Shown: positions 1 through 6,468 of the stretch, one piece after another | How the letters are laid out: each line of letters opens with the position of its first letter | How positions within the stretch are numbered: position 1 is the stretch's first letter | Source: Paracoccaceae bacterium | Lineage (GTDB): Bacteria; Pseudomonadota; Alphaproteobacteria; Rhodobacterales; Rhodobacteraceae | Assembly: GCA_007120685.1 (NCBI GenBank) | Contig: SKNG01000086.1 | Span: 1 to 10,208 of the forward strand | Length of the DNA: 10,208 bases | Reading direction: 5' to 3' | Notes under the pieces: model-generated | Told to the model about the DNA's origin: nothing | What the model saw: only the letters and a program-made list of their open reading frames with translations | Database searches by the model: none | Made by a program: the position numbers and the translations under genes

Positions 1-686
1 AGGCCAAAGGCGGTCAGGTTCAGATGAAAGCTGTCGGTCAGCGCGGCGAGGTCCACATCCTCGCCCGGGTCGATGCGCTGCAGATGCGGGACAAGTTCCG
101 CAAGCGGGGTCAAGCCTTGCGGCTGGTCGGGCAGCAGGGTCAGGCGGCTGATCTGCCCCTCCAGCCCCAGAAGCCGCTGGGCGATGCCGATATCGACCAG
201 CACCTGGCCGGGGGGCACCTCGGCGGCATCGATCAGCGGGAAGGGTGCCTCGCCCACGGCGCGGATCGTCTCGGGCGCGGCGAAGCCCTGGCCGGGGGGC
301 GTCAGGAAACCGGTGGGGTCCTCGCCGGTCAGGTCGGTGGCGGCCACGCCGCCGGGGGCGGTCAGCGGCTCGATCCCCAAGAGGGTGACGCGCACTTCAC
401 CCAGATCGCTCCGCCCCTCCAGCACCGGCGAGACCTGCCAGCCGGCGCGGCGCAGGGCAATGAAATCGGCCTGGTCGATCAGGCCGGCGGGCGCTTCCAG
501 CCGCGCCAGTTCCGCCTCGCCCAGCAGGGCGCCGGCGCGGTCATAGGCGGCGCGGGCCTCGGCGTTCAGCGCCTGCACCCCGGACCACAGCGCGGTGGCC
601 AGCGCCAGCCCGGCCAGCAGCATGGCCAGTTGCACCGGATGGCGGCGCCAGTGGCCCAGGATGGCGGCCAGCGCGGCGCCGCTCAT
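1..686 (-). CDS. FtsX/YbbP-family ABC transporter permease (N-terminal part, cut by left edge)
   Basis: This reading frame starts at the ATG at 686-684 and runs open off the left edge, giving 228 visible residues and no stop. The protein begins MSGAALAAILGHWRRHPVQL. A single hydrophobic segment follows (about residues 18-36), and then a long soluble stretch rich in Gly, Pro and acidic residues. That arrangement matches the first transmembrane helix and MacB-like periplasmic domain of FtsX-type permeases. The remaining helices would lie outside the window. The start codon overlaps the stop of the upstream ATPase gene as ATGA, so the two are translationally coupled and should form one exporter. 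Large YbbP-type permeases have about 800 residues, so less than a third may be visible. The substrate is unknown; this family handles lipoproteins, lipids, peptides or envelope-stress functions and is not a typical importer. Family-level confidence is good, exact subfamily is not. Confidence 0.8.
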   Translation of the reverse strand, partial: MSGAALAAILGHWRRHPVQLAMLLAGLALATALWSGVQALNAEARAAYDRAGALLGEAELARLEAPAGLIDQADFIALRRAGWQVSPVLEGRSDLGEVRVTLLGIEPLTAPGGVAATDLTGEDPTGFLTPPGQGFAAPETIRAVGEAPFPLIDAAEVPPGQVLVDIGIAQRLLGLEGQISRLTLLPDQPQGLTPLAELVPHLQRIDPGEDVDLAALTDSFHLNLTAFG

Positions 687-1423
687 GGCGCCGGGTCCGG
701 CGGGGCCAGTTGCCCGGCCGACAGGTGCAGCCGGTCGTCACAGCGTGCCGCCAGCCGGGGCGAATGGGTGACCAGCAGTAGCGCCGCGCCGGCATCGCGG
801 CAGGTTTCCAGCAGCAGGTCCAGCACCGCGTCGCCGGTGGCCTCGTCCAGGTTGCCGGTGGGCTCGTCCGCCAGCACCACGGCGGGGCGCGCCGCCAGGC
901 AGCGGCCGATCGCCACCCGCTGCTGCTGCCCGCCCGAAAGCTCTTCCGGGTAGCGCGACAGCAGCGACGACAGCCCCAGCCGGTCGGCCAGGGCCGCGAC
1001 ATGGGCGGGATCATGCCGCCCGGCCAGCCGCGCCTGAAAGGCGAGGTTGCTGCCCGCGTTCAGCGAGGGGATCAGATTGAACTGCTGAAAGATCAGCCCC
1101 AGCGTCCCCCGCCGCAATTCGGCGCGTGCGGGTTCCGGCAAGGCGGTCATGTCCTGCCCCTGCACCAGCACCCTGCCTTCATCCACCGGTTCCAGCCCGG
1201 CGCAGATGTGCAGAAGCGTGCTTTTCCCGCTGCCCGATTCGCCGGTCAGCGCCAGCGACCGCCCCGGCATTGCCGACAGATCGACCCCGCGCAGCACCGT
1301 GACCGGCCCTTCCCGCGTGGCGAAACGCTTGACCAGCCCGCAGGCCTGTAGCGCCGGCACGGGCTTGGCGGCTTGCGGCGCAACAGGTGGTGAAGCGCTA
1401 TGAGCGGGGCGCATGTCGGTCAT
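683..1423 (-). CDS. ABC transporter ATP-binding protein, LolD/MacB/YbbA type
   Basis: This 246-residue ATPase powers the FtsX-type permease encoded just downstream. From the chosen start, Walker A (GESGSGKST) is at about 61-69, the Q-loop FQQFN at 112-116, the signature LSGGQQQR at 162-169, Walker B VVLADEP at 182-188 followed by TGNLD, and the switch histidine in VTHS at 220. The DEPTGNLD wording and the length are typical of the LolD/MacB/YbbA group. The frame stays open upstream to 1474, but the ATG at 1423 is preferred: it leaves a short Pro/Ala-rich leader of about 25 residues before the core domain, and a possible -10 element lies just upstream. An ATG at 1414 is also possible. No clear Shine-Dalgarno sequence precedes either. 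The gene is divergent from the polyamine importer operon. The ATPase assignment is firm; the substrate is unknown. Confidence 0.9.
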   Translation of the reverse strand: MTDMRPAHSASPPVAPQAAKPVPALQACGLVKRFATREGPVTVLRGVDLSAMPGRSLALTGESGSGKSTLLHICAGLEPVDEGRVLVQGQDMTALPEPARAELRRGTLGLIFQQFNLIPSLNAGSNLAFQARLAGRHDPAHVAALADRLGLSSLLSRYPEELSGGQQQRVAIGRCLAARPAVVLADEPTGNLDEATGDAVLDLLLETCRDAGAALLLVTHSPRLAARCDDRLHLSAGQLAPPDPAP

Positions 1424-1432
1424 CGGCAAGTA

Positions 1433-1458
1433 ATTGTACCCGGCCCGCCCGATGTCCA
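1433..1458 (-). promoter_or_regulatory. Candidate promoter of the minus-strand ABC exporter genes
   Basis: Read on the minus strand, a TACAAT hexamer (1438-1433, five of six matches to TATAAT) lies about 10 bases before the preferred ATG at 1423. TGGACA (1458-1453) lies upstream with a short 14-base spacer. If the -10 element is used, the transcript would start within a few bases of the ATG and be nearly leaderless, which would fit the absence of a Shine-Dalgarno sequence. The short spacer makes this weak evidence. Confidence 0.25.
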
Positions 1459-1642
1459 GCCTTGCCGCCAGCAAGCCGGTTGCAGGCTGTTCCAGTGGCC
1501 CGCATGCCTTACAAAGACGCCAGATGCGCCGCCAATCTTCCCGTCCTTTCCCTTGCTTGCCGGATTAATTCCCGCGCGTTTGCCCAAACAGGCGGCAAAT
1601 GGAGCGAAAGCCACCGTTGGGGGTCGGTATTTCAATAACCGG

Positions 1643-1671
1643 TTGCAAAGCGGTCTGCGAGGCGTTTTACT
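1643..1671 (+). promoter_or_regulatory. Candidate sigma-70-type promoter of the polyamine importer operon
   Basis: TTGCAA (1643-1648) and TTTACT (1666-1671) are separated by 17 bases, each with four of six matches to the housekeeping consensus. The predicted start near 1678 gives a leader of about 35 bases before the GTG start of the ATPase gene. It is the best pair I found between the divergent genes, but matches of this quality occur by chance. Confidence 0.25.
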
Positions 1672-1714
1672 TCACGCAACACGGCGAAAAGCCGGTCCAA
1701 TGGGGAGAATGCGA

Positions 1715-2818
1715 GTGTCAGCGAACGGCACGGACGGATTCGTTGTCTTTGACAAGGTCCAGAAAAGCTACGACGGCGAATCGCTGGTTGTTAAGGATCT
1801 GAACCTCAGCGTCGCCAAGGGTGAGTTCCTGACCATGCTTGGTCCCTCGGGGTCCGGCAAGACCACTTGCCTGATGATGCTGGCCGGCTTCGAGACCGCC
1901 ACCAATGGCGAGATCATGCTGGACGGCAGGCCGATCAACTCGATCCCGCCGCACAAGCGCGGGATCGGCATGGTGTTTCAGAACTACGCGCTGTTTCCGC
2001 ACATGTCGGTGGGCGAGAACCTGTCCTTTCCGCTGGAAGTGCGCGGCATGGGCAAGTCGGTGCGCGAGCAGAAGATCAAGCGGGCGCTGGACATGGTGCA
2101 GATGGGGGCCTTTGCCAGCCGCCGCCCGGCGCAGCTTTCCGGCGGCCAGCAGCAGCGGATCGCGCTGGCCCGGGCGCTGGTCTTCGAGCCAGAAGTGGTG
2201 CTGATGGATGAACCGCTGGGCGCGCTGGACAAGCAGCTGCGCGAGCACATGCAGTTCGAGATCACGCGCCTGGCGCATGATCTGGGCATCACCACGGTCT
2301 ATGTCACCCACGACCAGACCGAGGCGCTGACGATGTCGGACAATGTGGCGGTTTTCGATGACGGCCGCATCCAGCAGCTTGCCCCGCCGGACAAGCTGTA
2401 TGAAGAGCCGGAAAACAGTTTCGTCGCGCAGTTCATCGGCGAGAACAACACGCTGGACGGCCGGATCAAGGAAATCAGGGGCGAGCATTGCGTGGTCGAG
2501 CTGGACAATGGCGAGATGATCGATGCGCGGCCGGTCAATGTCACCAAGGCCGGCGAGCGCACGCGGGTGTCGATCCGGCCCGAGAGGGTGGAGTCAAACC
2601 CTGAAAGGCTGCACCCGGATGCGCATCTGATCAAGGCCGAGGTGGTGGAATTCATCTACATGGGCGATGTGTTCCGCACCCGGCTGAAGGTGGCGGGGAA
2701 CGAGAATTTCATCATGAAGTCCCGCAACGCCCCCGATCAGGTGCGCCACAAACCCGGCAGCACCATCGAGATCGGCTGGCTGCCAAAGGATTGCCGCGCG
2801 CTCGACATGCCGTCATGA
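1715..2818 (+). CDS. potA: Polyamine-type ABC importer ATP-binding protein (PotA-like)
   Basis: This 367-residue ATPase energises the importer encoded by the next three genes. Visible motifs are Walker A GPSGSGKTT (43-51), Q-loop FQNYALFPH (88-96), signature LSGGQQQR (141-148), Walker B VVLMDEP (161-167) followed by LGALD, and the switch histidine in VTHDQTEA (199). A C-terminal TOBE-type domain (about 245-360) is typical of the PotA/MalK/UgpC group that drives binding-protein-dependent import. I chose the GTG at 1715 because GGGGAGA (1701-1707) sits seven bases upstream, an ideal ribosome-binding distance. The in-frame ATGs at 1700 and 1709 overlap or nearly touch that site. Translation from 1709 would only add Met-Arg. 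The first gene of the operon is followed by a 91-base gap before the binding-protein gene. The symbol is by family; polyamine specificity is unproven, since close relatives carry GABA, iron or other solutes. Confidence 0.9.
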   Translation: MSANGTDGFVVFDKVQKSYDGESLVVKDLNLSVAKGEFLTMLGPSGSGKTTCLMMLAGFETATNGEIMLDGRPINSIPPHKRGIGMVFQNYALFPHMSVGENLSFPLEVRGMGKSVREQKIKRALDMVQMGAFASRRPAQLSGGQQQRIALARALVFEPEVVLMDEPLGALDKQLREHMQFEITRLAHDLGITTVYVTHDQTEALTMSDNVAVFDDGRIQQLAPPDKLYEEPENSFVAQFIGENNTLDGRIKEIRGEHCVVELDNGEMIDARPVNVTKAGERTRVSIRPERVESNPERLHPDAHLIKAEVVEFIYMGDVFRTRLKVAGNENFIMKSRNAPDQVRHKPGSTIEIGWLPKDCRALDMPS

Positions 2819-2862
2819 GCGTGCGCCTGCCCTCCGGCTATGGTGCCGGGGGTGTGATCGGT

Positions 2863-2879
2863 GCCGGACAAGCTCCGGC
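2863..2879 (+). repeat. Short stem-loop between the ATPase and binding-protein genes
   Basis: GCCGGA (2863-2868) and TCCGGC (2874-2879) form a perfect 6-bp stem with a five-base loop in the 91-base gap, ending 16 bases before the Shine-Dalgarno sequence of the next gene. There is no T-run, so it is not a standard terminator. It could be a partial attenuator or an RNA end-stabilising element, or just a GC-rich coincidence. Confidence 0.3.
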
Positions 2880-2895
2880 TCGACAGTATCCAACC

Positions 2896-2903
2896 AAGGA
2901 GGT
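2896..2903 (+). promoter_or_regulatory. Strong Shine-Dalgarno sequence of the binding-protein gene
   Basis: AAGGAGGT at 2896-2903 is a near-complete anti-16S match, six bases before the ATG at 2910. It is the strongest ribosome binding site in the window, in keeping with binding proteins being made in excess over their membrane partners. Confidence 0.85.
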
Positions 2904-2909
2904 CATTCA

Positions 2910-4016
2910 ATGACAAGGAAGATGAAGATTGCAGGGCTTGGCGCCGCAGTCAGCCTGCTGGCAATCAGCGCCGCGCAGGCCAATGATCCGGTTTCGCTGA
3001 CCATCGTGTCCTGGGGCGGGGCCTATACCCAGAGCCAGGTGCGCGCCTATCACCAGCCGTGGATGGAGCAGAACCCGCATGTGACCATCATCAACGACGA
3101 TGGTTCGGCCAATGCGCTGGCCGGCCTGCGCGCGCAGGCCCAGGCGGGCAACGTGACCTGGGACCTGGTGGACATGCTGCCCTCGGACGCGCAGCTGGCC
3201 TGTGACGAAGGCATCATCATGCCCATCGACCATGACGCCATGCTGGCCGCCGCGCCCGATGGCACGCCCGCCAGCGAGGACTTCCTGCCCGGCAGCCTGG
3301 GCGAGTGTTTCATCCCGCAGATCGTCTATTCGACGGTGCTGACCTATCGCCCGGATGCCTTCCCGGATGATGCACAGCCCAGCTCGATTGCCGATCTTTT
3401 CGATGTCGAGAACTTCCCTGGCCGCCGCGCGCTGCAGGATCGCCCGGGCACCAACCTGGAATGGGCGCTGTTCGCCGATGGTGTCGATCCCGATGACATC
3501 TACGACATGCTGGCAACGCCCGAGGGCGTGGACCGTGCCTTCGCCAAGCTGGACACGATCCGCGACCATATCGTCTTCTGGACCGAAGGCGCGCAGGCAC
3601 CGCAACTGCTGGCCGATGGCGAGGTCGCCTTTGCCACCGGCTACAACGGCCGGATGTTCGATGCCATCGAGGTTGAAGGTCAGCCCTTCGAGATCATCTG
3701 GGATGGTCAGGTCGTCGAATGGGACGGCTGGGTGGTGCCCGCCGACGGGCCGAACCTCGACGCGGTGATGGAGTACCTCTACTTCGCCACCGACACCCAG
3801 CGGCTGGCCGATCAGGCGAGCTTCATCAGCTACGGTCCGGCGCGCGCCTCTTCGGCTGCGCTGGTGGGCGACCACGCCGATCTGGGCATCGACATGAACG
3901 AGCACATGCCGACCGCGCCCGAGAACTACTTCTCGCCGATCGTCCTGGATAACGATTTCTGGGTCGATTACGGCGACGAGCTGCGCGAGCGTTTCGCCAA
4001 CTGGATGCTGCAGTAA
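2910..4016 (+). CDS. potD: Periplasmic substrate-binding protein of a polyamine-type ABC importer (PotD/PotF-like)
   Basis: This 368-residue secreted protein captures the ligand for the importer. It has a Sec signal peptide: basic MTRKMK, a hydrophobic core, and an AQA site giving likely cleavage after residue 24. The mature protein opens with VSLTIVSWGGAY (28-39), the start of the first lobe in extracellular solute-binding family 1 proteins of the PotD/PotF type. The length is usual for the family. Two cysteines (98 and 133) could form a disulfide. Several aromatic residues (W35, W224, W271, W274) are available for a cage around an amine, but I cannot map the pocket. Polyamine binding is the default call. 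Rhizobial relatives with a similar opening have been linked to GABA, so the ligand remains open. It lies between the ATPase and the permeases, an order of A-D-B-C and not the A-B-C-D of E. coli. Confidence 0.85.
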   Translation: MTRKMKIAGLGAAVSLLAISAAQANDPVSLTIVSWGGAYTQSQVRAYHQPWMEQNPHVTIINDDGSANALAGLRAQAQAGNVTWDLVDMLPSDAQLACDEGIIMPIDHDAMLAAAPDGTPASEDFLPGSLGECFIPQIVYSTVLTYRPDAFPDDAQPSSIADLFDVENFPGRRALQDRPGTNLEWALFADGVDPDDIYDMLATPEGVDRAFAKLDTIRDHIVFWTEGAQAPQLLADGEVAFATGYNGRMFDAIEVEGQPFEIIWDGQVVEWDGWVVPADGPNLDAVMEYLYFATDTQRLADQASFISYGPARASSAALVGDHADLGIDMNEHMPTAPENYFSPIVLDNDFWVDYGDELRERFANWMLQ

Positions 4017-4027
4017 TCTGCGGCCAT

Positions 4028-4054
4028 GCCGGGGTGCCACATAGGCGCCCCGGC
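4028..4054 (+). repeat. Intra-operon stem-loop after the binding-protein gene
   Basis: GCCGGGGTGCC (4028-4038) pairs with GGCGCCCCGGC (4044-4054) over 11 bp, including one G-U wobble, around a five-base ACATA loop. It starts 12 bases after the stop codon. No T-run follows, so full termination is unlikely. In many ABC importer operons such a structure protects the binding-protein transcript from 3' decay and lowers expression of the permeases; that role is inferred here from position. Confidence 0.55.
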
Positions 4055-4110
4055 CTTGCGACCTGGCAGAAAGACCGGGCCCAACCGGCGCCTTGCAACG
4101 GGGATGAAAG

Positions 4111-5418
4111 ATGGTTCAGGCCGATGCCGGCGCGATGCCGCCCAGCACCACTACGACCACGGCACCGAAGGAAAAGCTGACCACGTCTGACGGTCGGTCG
4201 CTGAAAACCGCGCTGCGCCAGGCCGAACGTCGCCGGCGCATTGCCGCCTTCCTGCTGGTGGCGCCGCTTCTGTTCTTCATCCTGACCTTCTTCGTCTTTC
4301 CCATCGCCCAGATGATGTGGCGCAGCGTCGACAACCCGCAGGTGGTGCGCGCCCTGCCCAACACGCTGGAAGCGCTTTCCGGCTGGGATGGCCGCGACCT
4401 TCCGCCCGAAGAGGTCTTTGCCGCGCTGCATGCCGATTTCGTCGCCGACAGCGAGCGGCCGCGCCGCGAGCAGGCCATGGGTCCGCTGGGCGTGCGGCTG
4501 AACTACGAACTCAGCGCGGCGCGTGGCGCCATCTCCCGTACTGCCCGCCAGGCCCCGAATTTCGAGGCGCCCTTCCGCGACGCGTTCACCGATGCCCATC
4601 GCCTGTGGGGCGACCCGGCCCTGTGGCGCGTGATCCAGCGCGAGGGGCGAGCGCTGACCAGCGCCTATTACGTCGCAGCCCTGGACCGCCAGTTCGACGA
4701 ATTCGGCAATATCGAGCTGCGCGACGAAAACCGGCGCATCTATATCTCGCTCTTCATCCGCACCATTCTTCTGTCCGTCGCCATCACCTTCCTGACCTTC
4801 CTGCTGGGCTTTCCGATCGCCTATTACCTGTCGATCCTGCCCATGCGATACGCCAACCTGCTGATGATCTGCGTGCTCTTGCCATTCTGGACATCGCTGC
4901 TGGTGCGAACATCGGCCTGGATCGTGCTGCTGCAACAACAGGGCGTCATCAACTCAACCCTGGTGGGGCTTGGTATCATCGGCGACGACAGCCGGCTGTC
5001 GATGATCTACAACATGACCGGCACCATCGTGGCGATGACCCATATCCTGCTGCCCTTCATGGTGCTGCCGCTCTATTCGGTGATGCGTACCATCCCGCCA
5101 AGCTACATGCGCGCGGCAAAAAGCCTGGGCGCAACCCCCTCTACCGCCTTCCGCCGGGTCTATTTCCCGCAGACACTGCCCGGCATCGGTGCGGGCGGCG
5201 TGCTCGTGTTCATCATCTCCATCGGCTACTACATCACGCCGGCGCTGGTGGGCGGTCAGTCCGGGCGCATGATCTCTAACGAGATTGCGCGCCACATGCA
5301 GCAATCGCTGAACTGGGGACTGGCCGCGGCGCTGGGGACGATGCTGCTGGTCGGCGTGCTGGTGCTCTACTGGCTCTATAACCGGCTTGTCGGCGCCGAC
5401 AGCCTGAAGCTGGGGTAA
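4111..5418 (+). CDS. potB: Polyamine-type ABC importer permease (PotB-like) with a large periplasmic insertion
   Basis: This 435-residue protein is one of two inner-membrane channel subunits. Transmembrane segments are visible at about 44-68, 212-240, 248-268, 302-324, 360-380 and 402-423. The coupling helix that contacts the ATPase lies at about 332-360, with the permease-loop wording RAAKSLGATPSTAFRRVYFP. The start is supported by GGGGA six bases upstream of the ATG at 4111. E. coli PotB has about 285 residues. This one has a Thr-rich N-terminal tail (about 1-40, cytoplasmic) and about 140 extra residues between the first and second membrane segments (about 71-208), predicted periplasmic and rich in Arg, Asp and Glu. 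The insertion is in frame with the same codon character, so it is not a sequencing artefact. I recall long-form permeases of this sort from alphaproteobacterial importers, but the role of the insertion is unknown to me. Confidence 0.87.
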   Translation: MVQADAGAMPPSTTTTTAPKEKLTTSDGRSLKTALRQAERRRRIAAFLLVAPLLFFILTFFVFPIAQMMWRSVDNPQVVRALPNTLEALSGWDGRDLPPEEVFAALHADFVADSERPRREQAMGPLGVRLNYELSAARGAISRTARQAPNFEAPFRDAFTDAHRLWGDPALWRVIQREGRALTSAYYVAALDRQFDEFGNIELRDENRRIYISLFIRTILLSVAITFLTFLLGFPIAYYLSILPMRYANLLMICVLLPFWTSLLVRTSAWIVLLQQQGVINSTLVGLGIIGDDSRLSMIYNMTGTIVAMTHILLPFMVLPLYSVMRTIPPSYMRAAKSLGATPSTAFRRVYFPQTLPGIGAGGVLVFIISIGYYITPALVGGQSGRMISNEIARHMQQSLNWGLAAALGTMLLVGVLVLYWLYNRLVGADSLKLG

Positions 5419-5431
5419 GGAGACAAACACC

Positions 5432-6283
5432 ATGGCCCTGCCCGCCTATGCCACCACCAAGGACAAGATCTGGTATTACACCTTCCGGGTGATCTGCTAC
5501 GCCATCTTCTTCTTCCTGATGGCGCCGATCATGATCATGATCCCGCTCAGCTTCAACGTGCAGCCCTATTTCAGCTTCACCCCGGAAATGCTGAGGCTGA
5601 GCCCGGAAGGCTACAGCCTGCGCTGGTATCAGGACTTCCTGAGTTCGGACAGCTGGATGCGGTCGATCCGCAACTCCTTCATCATCGGCATCGCCTCCAC
5701 GGCGCTGGCCACCACGCTTGGCACGCTGGCCGCGCTCGGCCTGTCGCGGTCGGAGATGCCGTTCAAGGGGGCGATCATGGCGCTCCTGATCTCGCCCATG
5801 ATCGTGCCGCTGATCATCTCGGCGGCGGGGATGTTCTTCTTCTTCTCGCAGATCAACATCTCCGGGACCTATCTGGGCGTGATCCTGGCCCATACCGCGC
5901 TGGGCACGCCCTTTGTCATCATCACCGTGACCGCAACGCTGGTGGGCTTCGACCATTCGCTGACCCGTGCGGCGGCCAGCCTTGGTGCCTCGCCCTCGCG
6001 CGCCTTCTTCAAGATCACCATGCCGTTGATCCTGCCCGGTGTGATCTCCGGCGCGCTCTTTGCCTTCATCACCAGTTTCGACGAGATCGTCATCGTGCTG
6101 TTTGTCGCCGGCCCCGGCCAGCGCACCATCCCGCGCGAGATGTGGTCCGGCATCCGCGAGGACATCAGCCCCACTATCCTGGCCGTGGCCACGCTCATGG
6201 TGCTCTTGTCGGTGCTCTTGCTGCTGGTCATCGAACTGTTGCGCCGGCGCAGCGAACGGCTGCGCGGGTTGTCGCCGGGCTGA
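5432..6283 (+). CDS. potC: Polyamine-type ABC importer permease (PotC-like)
   Basis: This 283-residue protein is the second channel subunit, paired with the long permease encoded just upstream. Hydrophobic segments are at about 18-40, 82-104, 112-137, 147-172, 203-225 and 248-270. The coupling loop RAAASLGASPSRAFFKITMPLILPG (about 179-203) is the binding-protein-dependent permease signature that docks on the ATPase. Length and topology are normal for PotC. GGAG at 5419-5422, overlapping the end of the upstream gene, is nine bases from the ATG, and the gap between the genes is only 13 bases. An Arg-rich tail (RRRSERLRG) ends the protein on the cytoplasmic side. This is the last gene of the importer operon, as a strong stem-loop follows. 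Confidence 0.9.
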   Translation: MALPAYATTKDKIWYYTFRVICYAIFFFLMAPIMIMIPLSFNVQPYFSFTPEMLRLSPEGYSLRWYQDFLSSDSWMRSIRNSFIIGIASTALATTLGTLAALGLSRSEMPFKGAIMALLISPMIVPLIISAAGMFFFFSQINISGTYLGVILAHTALGTPFVIITVTATLVGFDHSLTRAAASLGASPSRAFFKITMPLILPGVISGALFAFITSFDEIVIVLFVAGPGQRTIPREMWSGIREDISPTILAVATLMVLLSVLLLLVIELLRRRSERLRGLSPG

Positions 6284-6321
6284 CGTCCGGCGGCCTGACC
6301 GCGCCAGGCACGACCCATGGA

Positions 6322-6349
6322 TCGCCGAAAGCCACGCGGCTTTCGGCGA
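6322..6349 (+). terminator. Perfect 12-bp stem-loop at the end of the importer operon
   Basis: TCGCCGAAAGCC (6322-6333) and GGCTTTCGGCGA (6338-6349) form a perfect 12-bp stem around the four-base loop ACGC, 38 bases after the last importer stop codon. The following sequence is AT-richer but has no clean T-run, so this is either a non-canonical terminator or a transcript 3'-end stabiliser. Its position between two functionally unrelated operons favours termination. Confidence 0.6.
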
Positions 6350-6375
6350 ATTCACGTCACATTCGTGTTCTTTCG

Positions 6376-6405
6376 TTGGCACATGGCTTGGAAAATGGCT
6401 AAACT
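6376..6405 (+). promoter_or_regulatory. Candidate promoter of the tol operon
   Basis: TTGGCA (6376-6381, five of six to TTGACA) and TAAACT (6400-6405, four of six to TATAAT) are 18 bases apart in a locally AT-rich stretch after the importer stem-loop. The predicted start near 6411 leaves a leader of about 58 bases before tolQ. The same bases hold a near match to the sigma-54 consensus, TGGCAC-N5-TTGGA (6377-6392), which is discussed as a finding. Confidence 0.4.
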
Positions 6406-6468
6406 GCGCGCAAAGCAAACAGCGCGGCGCAGATAAAGGCCGCGTATAACCATGGACCGAGCAGACAC

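Larger units (their letters stand above)
1424..1714. other. Divergent intergenic region between the exporter and importer operons
   Basis: This 291-base region separates two divergent operons and is less GC-rich than the genes. It holds the candidate promoters listed separately. It also has a short palindrome, TTTGCC-N9-GGCAAA (1579-1599), which could be an operator. Near 1625-1642 there is an imperfect inverted repeat with arms CGGTATT and AATAACCG. Small open frames cross it, but none has a recognisable protein or convincing ribosome binding site. The PotA frame is technically open back to 1400; the upstream part looks like non-coding read-through. Confidence 0.5.

Noticed and set aside
24..953. 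A 309-codon plus-strand frame across the FtsX permease and ABC ATPase genes
   Set aside because: The minus strand encodes Walker A, signature and Walker B motifs plus a permease in a coupled arrangement; the plus-strand product has no such features.
1400..1714. N-terminal extension of the PotA-like protein back to 1400
   Set aside because: The extension of about 105 residues lacks family similarity, overlaps the divergent promoter region and has no good ribosome site, whereas the GTG at 1715 has an ideally spaced GGGGAGA.
2907..4040. A 377-codon minus-strand frame opposite the binding-protein gene
   Set aside because: The plus-strand gene has a signal peptide, family motifs and a strong Shine-Dalgarno sequence. 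The antisense product is a His/Gly/Arg/Val-rich shadow without recognisable motifs.
3826..4938. A 370-codon minus-strand frame opposite the PotB-like permease
   Set aside because: It covers clear membrane segments and the permease coupling loop on the plus strand; its Arg/Gly/Gln-rich translation has no family features.
6322..6349. The 12-bp inverted repeat considered as a mobile-element end or attachment site
   Set aside because: There is no matching second copy, target duplication or mobility gene in the window; the four-base loop and the position after an operon fit an RNA hairpin better.
5276..6418. A 380-codon minus-strand frame opposite the PotC-like permease
   Set aside because: It is a shadow of a strongly supported permease, and its product is a His/Asp/Arg/Gly-rich low-complexity chain.
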